Source: Alphaproteobacteria bacterium (GTDB lineage: Bacteria > Pseudomonadota > Alphaproteobacteria > RF32 > CAG-239). From it: a stretch of DNA of 41,246 nt. Location: NCBI GenBank assembly GCA_900769705.1, contig CAAGHP010000005.1, forward strand, positions 1 to 41,246, given 5' to 3'. The notes beneath the pieces were generated by a model, which saw nothing but the letters and a program-made list of their open reading frames with translations, searched no databases and had not been told where the DNA came from. Positions 1 through 7,369 of this stretch are shown here, piece by piece; positions within the stretch are counted from its first letter, which is position 1; the number at the start of each line of letters is the position of its first letter. Position numbers and translations under genes: made by a program.

Positions 1-296
1 ATCTGTGCGGCACCGGTAATCATGTTTTTAACATAGTCGGCGTGGCCCGGGCAGTCTACGTGTGCGTAGTGGCGGTTTTCTGTTTCATACTCAACGTGTG
101 AGGTGTTAATGGTAATACCACGAGCGCGTTCTTCAGGCGCTTTATCAATGTTTGCATAATCTACGAATTGTGCTTCGCCTTTTTCTGCCAATACTTTGGT
201 GATGGCTGCTGTCAAGGTTGTTTTACCGTGGTCAACGTGGCCGATTGTACCAATGTTGCAGTGCGGTTTGCTGCGTTCAAATTTTTCTTTTGCCAT
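1..296 (-). CDS. tuf: Elongation factor Tu, N-terminal part (runs off the left edge)
   Basis: EF-Tu is the GTPase that delivers aminoacyl-tRNA to the ribosome. The visible 98 codons begin MAKEKFERSKPHCNIGTIGH and contain the P-loop GHVDHGKT, the switch I segment with RARGITI, and the DCPGH motif of G3, all exactly as in the family. The rest of the protein lies beyond position 1. The ATG is at 294-296. It is the last visible member of a tRNA-Tyr, tRNA-Gly, tuf series on the minus strand, an arrangement also known from the tufB operon of Escherichia coli. Confidence 0.97.
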   Translation of the reverse strand, partial: MAKEKFERSKPHCNIGTIGHVDHGKTTLTAAITKVLAEKGEAQFVDYANIDKAPEERARGITINTSHVEYETENRHYAHVDCPGHADYVKNMITGAAQ

Positions 297-350
297 TGTT
301 TATTTATCCTGTTTTATAATGTTAAAGACGAAAATCAATATTAAGGAAGT

Positions 351-424
351 TGGAGCGGGTGAGGGGAATCGAACCCCCGTAGTAAGCTTGGAAGGCTTCT
401 GCTCTACCATTGAGCTACACCCGC
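351..424 (-). tRNA. tRNA-Gly (anticodon TCC)
   Basis: Reading the minus strand, the acceptor stem GCGGGTG pairs with CACCCGC. The anticodon loop carries TCC, the T loop is TTCGATT, and an encoded CCA end lies at 351-353. The gene is 74 nt including CCA. It lies between tRNA-Tyr and tuf and is probably processed from their common transcript. Confidence 0.96.
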
Positions 425-467
425 TTGAGCTTAATATTGAAATCAAAAACCCCAAGTGATTCATCAG

Positions 468-552
468 TGGTGGAGGGGGATGGATTCGAACCATCGTAGA
501 CTAAGTCGACGGATTTACAGTCCGTTGCATTTGACCGCTCTGCCACCCCTCC
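468..552 (-). tRNA. tRNA-Tyr (anticodon GTA)
   Basis: Minus-strand sequence starts GGAGGGG and ends CCCCTCC plus discriminator A and encoded CCA (468-470). The anticodon loop is CTGTAAA, so the anticodon is GTA. The 85-nt length reflects the long variable arm of type II tRNAs such as tRNA-Tyr. It is the first gene after the predicted promoter at 607-635. Confidence 0.96.
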
Positions 553-606
553 AATAAAACCATCTCGGGGCCATAAAGACAAATCGTTTCTGATTTCTCT
601 AAACGC

Positions 607-635
607 TATAATCATTATTTTTTGCTGAATGTCAA
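607..635 (-). promoter_or_regulatory. Sigma70-type promoter for tRNA-Tyr/tRNA-Gly/tuf
   Basis: On the minus strand a perfect -35 TTGACA (630-635) is followed by a 17-nt spacer and a -10-like ATTATA (607-612). It faces the tRNA-Tyr gene, about 55 nt upstream of its 5' end. Confidence 0.7.
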
Positions 636-704
636 TCTTTTTTTTAAGTTTTCTTAAAATATATTTGCTATTATGCACTAACCTGTTGAAAAGGAGTTAA
701 AATA

Positions 705-1583
705 ATGCTGTCAATAACAGAACGCGCCAATCCGGCAACCGTAGATATAGACCTCAAAAACGGGGCTGAAATTGCACAAATGATAAATGATGAAGATAAA
801 AAAGTGGCGGAAGCCGTTTCTAAAGTGCTGCCGCAAATTGGCGAAGCTATTGATAAAATTGCCGATTCTTTACGCTGTGGCGGGCGAATGGCCTATTTTG
901 GCAGCGGAACCAGCGGCCGTTTGGGGATTCTCGATGCTTCCGAGATGCCTCCGACTTACGGTATTTCGCCGGAGCTGATTCAAGCTTATATTTCCGGTGG
1001 CGAAAAAGCGATTCGCCAAGCTGTGGAAAATGCCGAAGACAGCGCCGATTTGGCTATTGCCGATATGCAAAAATTTAATCCGCAGAAAGGCGATGCTGTG
1101 GTGGCAATTTCTGCCAGCGGCAATCCGCAATACGGACTGAAAATTTTGAAATTGGCGCGTCAAAAAGGTTGTCTGACGATTGCCATTACTTCTAATCCGG
1201 ACGCTAAATTTAAGGATTTTGCCGACATCTTTATAAATCCGCTTCTCGGTGCGGAGGCGGTTACCGGTTCTTCCCGCATGAAATCGGGCACGGCGCAGAA
1301 AATGATTTTAAATATGCTTTCTACAGGTGCTATGATTAAACTGGGAAAAACCTATCATAACTATATGATAGACCTTGAAATTACCAATCAAAAGCTGCAG
1401 CAGCGCGCCGTGCGTTTTGTACGTGAAATTTGCGGCGTTGATGAAAAAACAGCAGTGGAAGTTTTGTCCGTGGCAAAAAATGTTAAAACTGCCTGTGTGA
1501 TGCTAAAGAAAAACTGCACTCAAGAATATGCACAGAAATTGCTGGAAGAAAATGGCGGAATTTTACGCAAAGTAATTGGCTGA
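705..1583 (+). CDS. murQ: N-acetylmuramic acid 6-phosphate etherase
   Basis: MurQ cleaves the lactyl ether of MurNAc-6-phosphate to give GlcNAc-6-phosphate and lactate, a cytoplasmic step in peptidoglycan recycling. The 292-aa protein has the family's usual length. It starts with a TERANPATVDIDL segment matching the family N-terminus, contains the SIS-domain phosphosugar loop FGSGTSGRLG and later SASGNPQYG, and has the conserved GAEAVTGSSRMKSGTAQK stretch. The ATG has a good ribosome site (AAGGAG, 8 nt upstream). No kinase or other recycling gene is adjacent. It stops one base before the end of the convergent comF. Confidence 0.95.
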   Translation: MLSITERANPATVDIDLKNGAEIAQMINDEDKKVAEAVSKVLPQIGEAIDKIADSLRCGGRMAYFGSGTSGRLGILDASEMPPTYGISPELIQAYISGGEKAIRQAVENAEDSADLAIADMQKFNPQKGDAVVAISASGNPQYGLKILKLARQKGCLTIAITSNPDAKFKDFADIFINPLLGAEAVTGSSRMKSGTAQKMILNMLSTGAMIKLGKTYHNYMIDLEITNQKLQQRAVRFVREICGVDEKTAVEVLSVAKNVKTACVMLKKNCTQEYAQKLLEENGGILRKVIG

Positions 1584-1584
1584 C

Positions 1585-2313
1585 TTAAATTTCCGTACGT
1601 GCTAAAGTTAAGGCATAAATTTTTGTAACACCGGCTTTTTTCAAGACTTTTGCGCATTCATTTAAGGTTGAACCCGTGGTTTCCACATCGTCAATCAGGA
1701 CAACGCTTTTGCCTTGCAGATTTTGCGGCAAAGCGGCGCAAAATGCGTGATGTAAATTATGCCGCCGTGCTTCGCCGGAAAGGTTGACTTGCGGAATGGT
1801 GTTCTGTTGCCGTATCAGTGAAAAATAATCGGCTTTTAGGCCTGATTTTTGGGCCAAATATTTGACCAGTAATGCCGATTGATTATAGCGCCTGTTCAAA
1901 AGCCGGAGCTTATGAATCGGTACCGGAATCAGTAAATCCGGCTTTTCGTTCCAGATGTCGTGGCCGGCGCTGAAAAGCAAATTAGCAAGAGTTTCGGCCG
2001 AGACGGTTTTGTCGCGGAACTTAAAATCTAAAATTAAGTTTTTAGATTCGTCATCATAAATAAAAGCCGAACGCTGCATGGTAAACAATGTGTGTTTTTC
2101 TTGCAGACATTTTCCGCATAGCTGCTTTTTGCCGGCAGTTAATCCTGATTCGTTAGTAAATGGCCGTCCGCAGCGGGCGCAATACGGGGCGCTGATAAAG
2201 TGTATTTTATTAAAGCAGTTGCTGCATAAGCCGTTGCGTTCGCCTAAAATTTTTCCGCATTTTATACAGCGCGGCGGCAATATCAAATTTATAACAGCAT
2301 TCCACCACGGCAT
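1585..2313 (-). CDS. comF: ComF-family phosphoribosyltransferase-like protein
   Basis: ComF-type proteins combine an N-terminal zinc ribbon with a type I phosphoribosyltransferase fold and are linked to DNA uptake in competent bacteria; the precise reaction is unsettled. Seen here: CIKCG and CSNC, then CARCG and CGKC near the N-terminus, and the PRPP-binding loop VVLIDDVETTGST near the C-terminus. I chose the ATG at 2313 (MPWWNAVINLILPPRC), which directly follows the sucD-like stop codon and resembles other ComF starts. An in-frame ATG at 2331 would add six residues and overlap the upstream gene. It is last in the suf/suc-like operon and is probably translationally coupled. Confidence 0.88.
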   Translation of the reverse strand: MPWWNAVINLILPPRCIKCGKILGERNGLCSNCFNKIHFISAPYCARCGRPFTNESGLTAGKKQLCGKCLQEKHTLFTMQRSAFIYDDESKNLILDFKFRDKTVSAETLANLLFSAGHDIWNEKPDLLIPVPIHKLRLLNRRYNQSALLVKYLAQKSGLKADYFSLIRQQNTIPQVNLSGEARRHNLHHAFCAALPQNLQGKSVVLIDDVETTGSTLNECAKVLKKAGVTKIYALTLARTEI

Positions 2314-2314
2314 T

Positions 2315-3187
2315 CTATAAACCCAAATCAAATAAGGCCTGATGAATTTGATCTACATTGTCAACCACAGTCATTCCGGATTCGCGCATAAGGCGTTTTT
2401 TGTCCTGCACCGTGATGCGTCCACCGGTTATAATGTCTCCGGCATAGCCCATGCTGTGTCCAAAAGGCAGAGCTTCTCCGGCCACAAAAGCAATAATCGG
2501 CTTTTTATTTTGAAGGCTGCTGTAATATTCGGCTGCAATTTGTTCATACAGGCTATCTGATTTTCCAATCAAAACAATGGCTTTAGTTTCGTCATCTTCA
2601 TGAAAAAGCTGAATTATTTTCCTATAATCGGTGCCGATAATCATATCATCTCCGATTCCCACCACGGTAGATTGCCCTTGATTGGCAGCGTTTGTTTCTA
2701 TAACCGCTTCGTAGGTAAGGGTTGAAGCTCGCGAAACAATACCGATACAGCCTTTGTGATGAATATTTTCCGGAAAAATTCCGAGCCGCGCTTCCTGCGG
2801 AGTAATCAGCCCCGGAGTATCCGGACCGATTAAGGTTGTCCGCGAGCCGTTCAGCATGGCTTTAATTTCCAGCATATCATGCAATGGTACGCCGTCGGCA
2901 ATCGAAACCGCCAAAGGAATTTCAGCTTCTACAACTTCTTTAACAGCGTTTTTCAGAGCAGTTGCCGGTACAAACATCACGGTTGCATCAAAATCAATAT
3001 TTTCTTTTGCTTCTTTAATATTGGTAAAAACCGGTACGCCCAGATGTTCCGAACCGCCGGATTTAGGTGAAGTTCCGGCCACAATTTTTGTGCCGTAATC
3101 CATAGAGCGCTTAACATGGAAAGAAGCCTGCGTGCCTGTAATTCCCTGTACTAAAATTCTGGTGCTTTTATTGGCTAAAATAGACAT
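2315..3187 (-). CDS. SucD-like succinyl-CoA synthetase alpha homologue lacking the catalytic histidine
   Basis: The 290-aa protein aligns along its whole length with the alpha subunit of succinyl-CoA synthetase. It has the CoA-binding GITGTQASFH, then GPDTPGLITP, and SRASTLTYEAV. Key positions differ from the family. The active-site motif GHAGAII is GYAGDII (Tyr248 where E. coli SucD has phosphohistidine 246). The partner motif GEIGG, whose Glu contacts that histidine, is GKSDS (208-212). SRSGT is SRAST. In E. coli SucD this histidine carries the phosphate during catalysis, so ordinary ligase activity is doubtful. It overlaps the beta-like gene by one base (TGATG), so the two are made together. 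It could be a repurposed CoA- or nucleotide-binding protein. Confidence 0.85.
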   Translation of the reverse strand: MSILANKSTRILVQGITGTQASFHVKRSMDYGTKIVAGTSPKSGGSEHLGVPVFTNIKEAKENIDFDATVMFVPATALKNAVKEVVEAEIPLAVSIADGVPLHDMLEIKAMLNGSRTTLIGPDTPGLITPQEARLGIFPENIHHKGCIGIVSRASTLTYEAVIETNAANQGQSTVVGIGDDMIIGTDYRKIIQLFHEDDETKAIVLIGKSDSLYEQIAAEYYSSLQNKKPIIAFVAGEALPFGHSMGYAGDIITGGRITVQDKKRLMRESGMTVVDNVDQIHQALFDLGL

Positions 3188-4389
3188 CAGTCGTTAATCT
3201 CCATTTGTTTCAGCAAAATTTCAATGGCGCTATTCATATTTTCAGCAAAAATAGTCGGCAGATTTGACTGAGCCAAGATGTTTTTTGCTTCTTCTTTATT
3301 GGTACCTTCCAAACGCAGAACAATCGGCACATTCATTCCAATTTCTTGGGTTGCTGCCAAAATACCGTCGGCAATCAGGTTGCAGCGCAAAAAGCCGCCT
3401 AACACATTGATTAAAATTCCCTCAACTCGCGGATTCGTCATGATGATTTTTATGCCGGCGGCGATTTTGTCTTTATCTACACCGCCTTTGACGTTTAAAA
3501 AACAAGCCATGCTGCCGCCTTTGCTTTGGATTAAATCCAGAGCTTCCAGAGCCAGACCATCGCCGTTGACAATGCAGCCGATGTTACCGTCAAATTCGCT
3601 GTATTGAAAACCGAATTTTTTGGCGCGCAAGGTGCGGGCACTTTCTTCATAGTCATCATGCAGGCGCAAAACATCGGGGTGCCTGAACAAAGCGTTGTCG
3701 TCAAAATTGATTTTAGCATCCAAAGCGATTAAGCTTTTGTCGCGCAGGATTCCTACTGGGTTAATTTCTATCATTTGCGCGTCCAAGCTCATAAAAGTAT
3801 GATACAGCTTAGCGAAAAAATCGCTGAAATTAGTGAGGTAGCTTTTATCTAAATTCAAAAAATCTAAAACCTGTAAAATTTGCGATTCGCTGAATTCTTC
3901 GCCGAATTTTAGATTTATGCGCAGAATTTTATTTTCATCGGTTGTGGCGACTTTTATAATGTTTTGATTGATAATTTCTGAAACCAGCAGCGACACCGCC
4001 GGTAAAGAGCTGTCTATAACCATACCGGCATAAAAAGCATGCTTGGCTTTTTTGAAAGCTTCTACATATACTTTGCTGACCAGTTTTCCTTCCGCACCGG
4101 TTTGCTCTGTTACAAGCGTATTGTTCAGCATTTGTGTGGTTTCATAGGCAATGTTGGAAATTTGCGTAACTTGGCGGATTCCGCTTTTATGTCCGGCTTC
4201 ACGCTCTATAAAATGGCCTGAAGCCCGCGCGCCTGATTGAATTTGAGCTTTAAGCATCCACGGTCCGCGCGAAGTCAGACTCAGCGCTACTCTTTTAGCT
4301 TCGCTTGGAGTATAGGCAATTCCTCCCGCCGGAATAGCGATTCCGTGCTGGGCTAAAATTTTTTTTGCTTGGTACTCGTGAATGTTCAT
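3187..4389 (-). CDS. SucC-like succinyl-CoA synthetase beta homologue with altered ATP-grasp loop
   Basis: The 400-aa protein has the ATP-grasp beta-subunit layout. It begins MNIHEYQAKKILAQHGI, and keeps the Mg ligands in EINP and ALDAK and the segment NALFRHPDVLRLHDD. The glycine-rich loop normally GGRGKAGGV is SGARASGHF (residues 52-60). FLDVGGGA is FLNVKGGV, and NIFGGIVRCD is NVLGGFLRCN. These changes are in or near nucleotide and phosphate sites, and they parallel the losses in the alpha partner. It lies 13 nt downstream of sufE in the suf operon. A normal sucCD elsewhere in the genome cannot be excluded. Confidence 0.85.
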   Translation of the reverse strand: MNIHEYQAKKILAQHGIAIPAGGIAYTPSEAKRVALSLTSRGPWMLKAQIQSGARASGHFIEREAGHKSGIRQVTQISNIAYETTQMLNNTLVTEQTGAEGKLVSKVYVEAFKKAKHAFYAGMVIDSSLPAVSLLVSEIINQNIIKVATTDENKILRINLKFGEEFSESQILQVLDFLNLDKSYLTNFSDFFAKLYHTFMSLDAQMIEINPVGILRDKSLIALDAKINFDDNALFRHPDVLRLHDDYEESARTLRAKKFGFQYSEFDGNIGCIVNGDGLALEALDLIQSKGGSMACFLNVKGGVDKDKIAAGIKIIMTNPRVEGILINVLGGFLRCNLIADGILAATQEIGMNVPIVLRLEGTNKEEAKNILAQSNLPTIFAENMNSAIEILLKQMEIND

Positions 4390-4402
4390 AGTGCGCTTTC
4401 AT

Positions 4403-4801
4403 TTAAGCCGCCGCGGCATACTGTTTGATTTTTTCAACCATAGACAACATGCCGTTGCGGCGGCTCGGAGTTAGATTTTCTTCAAGTCCCAGTTTAACAA
4501 AAATTTTTGTAACATCAATATTTTTTATTTCATCTGCAGTTTTATCGTTATAAATAAGCAAAACGATAGAAATAATTCCTTTAACCAAAATAGCATCGGA
4601 ATCGCCTTTGAAATGAAAAATGCCGTTTTGAATTTGCGGAACCAGCCAAACTTGCGACTGGCAGCCTTTTACTTTCCAATCGTCGGTTTTGAATTTTTCA
4701 TCCAAAGGCTCAAGCTTGTGACCCAAGTCTATCACATATTGATATTTTTCTTCCCAACCGTCCAAAAATGAAAAGTTGTCAATCAGTTCTTCAACAGTCA
4801 T
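4403..4801 (-). CDS. sufE: Cysteine desulfuration protein SufE
   Basis: SufE accepts sulfane sulfur from the SufS desulfurase and passes it to the Fe-S scaffold. The 132-aa protein is of normal length and has the active cysteine in KGCQSQVWL (Cys47). Its start codon overlaps the stop of the sufT-like gene, which indicates translational coupling with sufT and sufS. Confidence 0.94.
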   Translation of the reverse strand: MTVEELIDNFSFLDGWEEKYQYVIDLGHKLEPLDEKFKTDDWKVKGCQSQVWLVPQIQNGIFHFKGDSDAILVKGIISIVLLIYNDKTADEIKNIDVTKIFVKLGLEENLTPSRRNGMLSMVEKIKQYAAAA

Positions 4802-5271
4802 CAGATAAGCTCCAGCATTTCTTTGGCTTCATCAGTCATTCGGTCAGGTGTCCAGGCCGGCTCCCAAACGATTTTTACTTCTATTTTTCCGGTTCCTGCA
4901 ACTTCAGACACGGCGTTTGCAACTTGCTGCGGCAATTCTCCTGCAATCGGGCAGGTTGGGGCAGTAACGGTCATTTCAATATAAATATCGCCGTTATCGC
5001 GCTGGTCTATTTTATAAATAAGCCCCATATCATAAACATTCAGCGGAATTTCCGGATCTGAAACCGTGCGGATTTTTTCCACAATATCGTACATCTTGGC
5101 TTTTGCTGTGCCTTGAGGCAGTTCGGTTCCGGCGTATGCTAGATATTCCGGCAGCTCAGTTGGCAAAGCGGCTTCTTCATCGCTGACGCTCATCGCCTGC
5201 AAGAGGCGGCTTTCGGTCGCACCGACAATTTTATCTTCAGTATTTTCTTTGTTTTCAGTTTTATCCGACAT
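4801..5271 (-). CDS. sufT: SUF-associated DUF59/MIP18-family protein (SufT-like)
   Basis: The C-terminal ~100 residues form a DUF59 domain: SDPEIPLNVYDMGLIY (71-86), TVTAPTCPIAGELP with the conserved Cys107, and WEPAWTPDRM. This matches the alphaproteobacterial Fe-S assembly protein often called SufT, thought to help mature or deliver Fe-S clusters. The first ~55 residues are a polar extension without a recognisable domain. It overlaps both sufS (1 nt) and sufE, so the three are co-translated. Confidence 0.9.
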   Translation of the reverse strand: MSDKTENKENTEDKIVGATESRLLQAMSVSDEEAALPTELPEYLAYAGTELPQGTAKAKMYDIVEKIRTVSDPEIPLNVYDMGLIYKIDQRDNGDIYIEMTVTAPTCPIAGELPQQVANAVSEVAGTGKIEVKIVWEPAWTPDRMTDEAKEMLELI

Positions 5272-6494
5272 TAGTTTTCTCTAAAAAATTTTTCTGCTTT
5301 CAAAAGCGCGTTATACAAAGCGTCTATGTCTTCTGTTGTACTGTATAAACCGAGTGAGGCGCGGGCAAGCGAGGTGTAGCCCATACGGTTGACAATCGGC
5401 TGTGCACAGTGGTGTCCGGTGCGGATGGCAATATTTTCTTTATTCAGCACAAAAGCCAAATCCTGCGGGTGTATATCACGAATGGCAAAACTAAACACGC
5501 CTCCTTTATCTTTAGCAGTGCCGATAATTTTCAAGTCAGGAACTTGCAGCAATTTTTCGTTGGTGTATTTTACCAGTTCATGTTCATGTTTTTCTATGTT
5601 ATGCAAGCCTAAGTTCATCATATATTTAAGCCCTTCGGCCATACCTATTGCCTGTACGGCAGCCGGTGTTCCGGCTTCAAAGCGTGCTGGAATATCTGTA
5701 AAAGTGGTCTTTTCGTAGGTTACGTTTTCAATCATATCGCCGCCGAATTGGTATGGTTGCATGTTTTTTAAGATTTCCGCTTTGCCGTAAAGCACGCCGA
5801 TACCGCTCGGACCATAGGTTTTATGAGCGGAAAATGCCAAAAAATCGCAGTCAATGTCTTGTACGTCTATTTTGTGGTGTACAGCAAATTGGCAGGCGTC
5901 AATCAGTACTTTGGCGCCGGTTTTGTGCGCCGTTTCTGTGATTTTTTTTATCGGAAAAATTGTTCCTAAAACATTTGACATGGCCGTAACAGCCACGATT
6001 TTTGTTTTTTCGCTTAAATGTTTCAAAAATTCTTCTTCAATAAATTCGCCTTTGTCGGAAACCGGAAAAACAACCAGTTTCGCACCTGTTACTTGGCATA
6101 TATGCTGCCACGGCACCAAGTTGGCATGGTGCTCTGCCTGCGAGATTAAAACTTCATCACCGGCTTTCAAATTTTCTCCGCCCCAAGACGAGGCAACCAG
6201 ATTTATAGATTCGGTAGCGTTGCGGGTATAAATTATCTCGCGGGCAAAATCGGCGTTTATAAATTCGCGCACGGTTTCGCGCGCTTGTTCAAACTCTGTT
6301 GTCATTTCTTCCGAAATTGTGTAGCTGCCGCGGTGCGGGTTGGCATATGTTGTTTGATAAACCTGCATCATCTTGTCCAAAACCTGCTGCGGTTTCTGTG
6401 CCGAAGCAGATGTATCTAAATAAAAAAACGGCTTGCCGTTAATCAGCTCGTTCAGCACCGGAAAATCTTTTCTGATTTTATAGACGTCATACAT
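5271..6494 (-). CDS. sufS: Cysteine desulfurase SufS
   Basis: This PLP enzyme removes sulfur from cysteine to give alanine and an enzyme persulfide. The 407-aa protein is full length. The PLP lysine is in FSAHKTYGPSG (Lys225) and the catalytic cysteine in RTGHHCAQP (Cys363). The neighbouring histidines EHHAN (121-125) are also present. It heads an operon with sufT and sufE. sufB, sufC and sufD are absent from this window, because the region upstream of sufS is the divergent rplU promoter. GAGG lies 9 nt before the ATG. Confidence 0.96.
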   Translation of the reverse strand: MYDVYKIRKDFPVLNELINGKPFFYLDTSASAQKPQQVLDKMMQVYQTTYANPHRGSYTISEEMTTEFEQARETVREFINADFAREIIYTRNATESINLVASSWGGENLKAGDEVLISQAEHHANLVPWQHICQVTGAKLVVFPVSDKGEFIEEEFLKHLSEKTKIVAVTAMSNVLGTIFPIKKITETAHKTGAKVLIDACQFAVHHKIDVQDIDCDFLAFSAHKTYGPSGIGVLYGKAEILKNMQPYQFGGDMIENVTYEKTTFTDIPARFEAGTPAAVQAIGMAEGLKYMMNLGLHNIEKHEHELVKYTNEKLLQVPDLKIIGTAKDKGGVFSFAIRDIHPQDLAFVLNKENIAIRTGHHCAQPIVNRMGYTSLARASLGLYSTTEDIDALYNALLKAEKFFREN

Positions 6495-6524
6495 TACAAA
6501 TACCTCGCGAATTGTTTTTAATCA

Positions 6525-6553
6525 TATTTAGCTTGCAAAAATAAAATTTTCAA
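6525..6553 (-). promoter_or_regulatory. Candidate promoter of the sufS operon
   Basis: On the minus strand TTGAAA (6548-6553), 17 nt, then TAAATA (6525-6530), about 30 nt upstream of the sufS start. I saw no clear iron-regulator palindrome in the 6495-6640 interval. Confidence 0.5.
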
Positions 6554-6638
6554 GTTTAATATACGCATACGCACCATATATAATATAAAGTAATAACGGC
6601 GATATTGCGTAAAAAATTAAAAATTAGTTATTTTCCTG

Positions 6639-6666
6639 TTGACAGCGCCAAAAACTTATGTATATT
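6639..6666 (+). promoter_or_regulatory. Promoter of rplU-rpmA
   Basis: Perfect -35 TTGACA (6639-6644), 16-nt spacer, -10 TATATT (6661-6666). It lies about 40 nt upstream of the rplU start. Confidence 0.75.
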
Positions 6667-6708
6667 ACAAGCCAATGTTTTATGTTTAAATAAAATTAGG
6701 TGAAGAAT

Positions 6709-7011
6709 ATGTACGCAGTAATAAAAACAGGCGGAAAACAGTATAACGTAACAACAGGTGACGTTGTTAAGTTGGAAAAAATCGCCGGTGAAGAAGGTAA
6801 AGAAGTTGTTTTCAACGAAGTTTTGGCTTTGGGTGAAAAAATCGGCACTCCGTTGGTTGCCGGCGCCAGTGTTAAAGCTTTGGTTTTAAAACAAGCTAAA
6901 GACGCAAAAGTTATTGTTTTCAAAAAGAAAAGAAGACAGAACTATCGTCGTAAAAATGGTCACAGACAAAATATCACATTAGTAAAAATTACTGATGTGT
7001 GCGAAAAATAA
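6709..7011 (+). CDS. rplU: 50S ribosomal protein L21
   Basis: L21 is a structural protein of the large ribosomal subunit. The 100-aa protein starts MYAVIKTGGKQYNV, the standard L21 start, and ends with the basic KKKRRQNYRRKNGHRQ segment that contacts 23S rRNA. I chose ATG 6709, with AGG 8 nt upstream, over an in-frame GTG three codons earlier. It forms the usual pair with rpmA. Confidence 0.97.
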   Translation: MYAVIKTGGKQYNVTTGDVVKLEKIAGEEGKEVVFNEVLALGEKIGTPLVAGASVKALVLKQAKDAKVIVFKKKRRQNYRRKNGHRQNITLVKITDVCEK

Positions 7012-7028
7012 TTTAGGGAGATAACGTT

Positions 7029-7283
7029 ATGGCACATAAAAAATCTGGCGGTAGTTCCAGCAACGGTCGTGACTCTGAAGGTCGTCGTTTAGGTGTTAAA
7101 AAATTCGGCGGTGAAGCTGTTATCCCTGGCAACATCATCATTCGTCAACGCGGAACAAAATATCATCCGGGACAGAATGTAGGCCTCGGCAAAGATCACA
7201 CAATTTTTGCAACATCTGAAGGCAAAGTAGAGTTCAAAACAAAAGCAGATGATAAAGTTTACGTTTCTGTTGTTGCTGAATAA
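7029..7283 (+). CDS. rpmA: 50S ribosomal protein L27
   Basis: 84 aa, starting MAHKKSGGSSSNGRDS, typical of L27, whose N-terminal tail reaches the peptidyl-transferase centre. There is no Firmicutes-style cleavable N-terminal extension. It lies 17 nt after rplU with a GGGAG ribosome site and is followed by a terminator. Confidence 0.97.
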   Translation: MAHKKSGGSSSNGRDSEGRRLGVKKFGGEAVIPGNIIIRQRGTKYHPGQNVGLGKDHTIFATSEGKVEFKTKADDKVYVSVVAE

Positions 7284-7303
7284 TCTTGCAGAAGAGTTAA
7301 AAT

Positions 7304-7328
7304 AGGGGCGTTATGCCCCTTTATTTTT
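7304..7328 (+). terminator. Rho-independent terminator after rpmA
   Basis: The stem AGGGGC (7304-7309) pairs with GCCCCT (7315-7320) across a 5-nt loop and is followed by a T-rich tract. It separates rplU-rpmA from obgE. Confidence 0.8.
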
Positions 7329-7369
7329 TATTTAAGGCTATTATTAGACCTTAAACAAAAGGAAAAGAA

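Noticed and set aside
196..678. Short open frames overlapping tuf and the two tRNA genes
   Set aside because: They lie across clear tRNA genes and the tuf start, on frames without any protein-family resemblance.
2440..2450. Sequencing error as the explanation for the missing SucD histidine
   Set aside because: Several other active-site motifs in both subunits (GEIGG, SRSGT, GGRGKAGGV, VGGGA) are changed too, with frames fully intact, so a single-base error cannot explain it.
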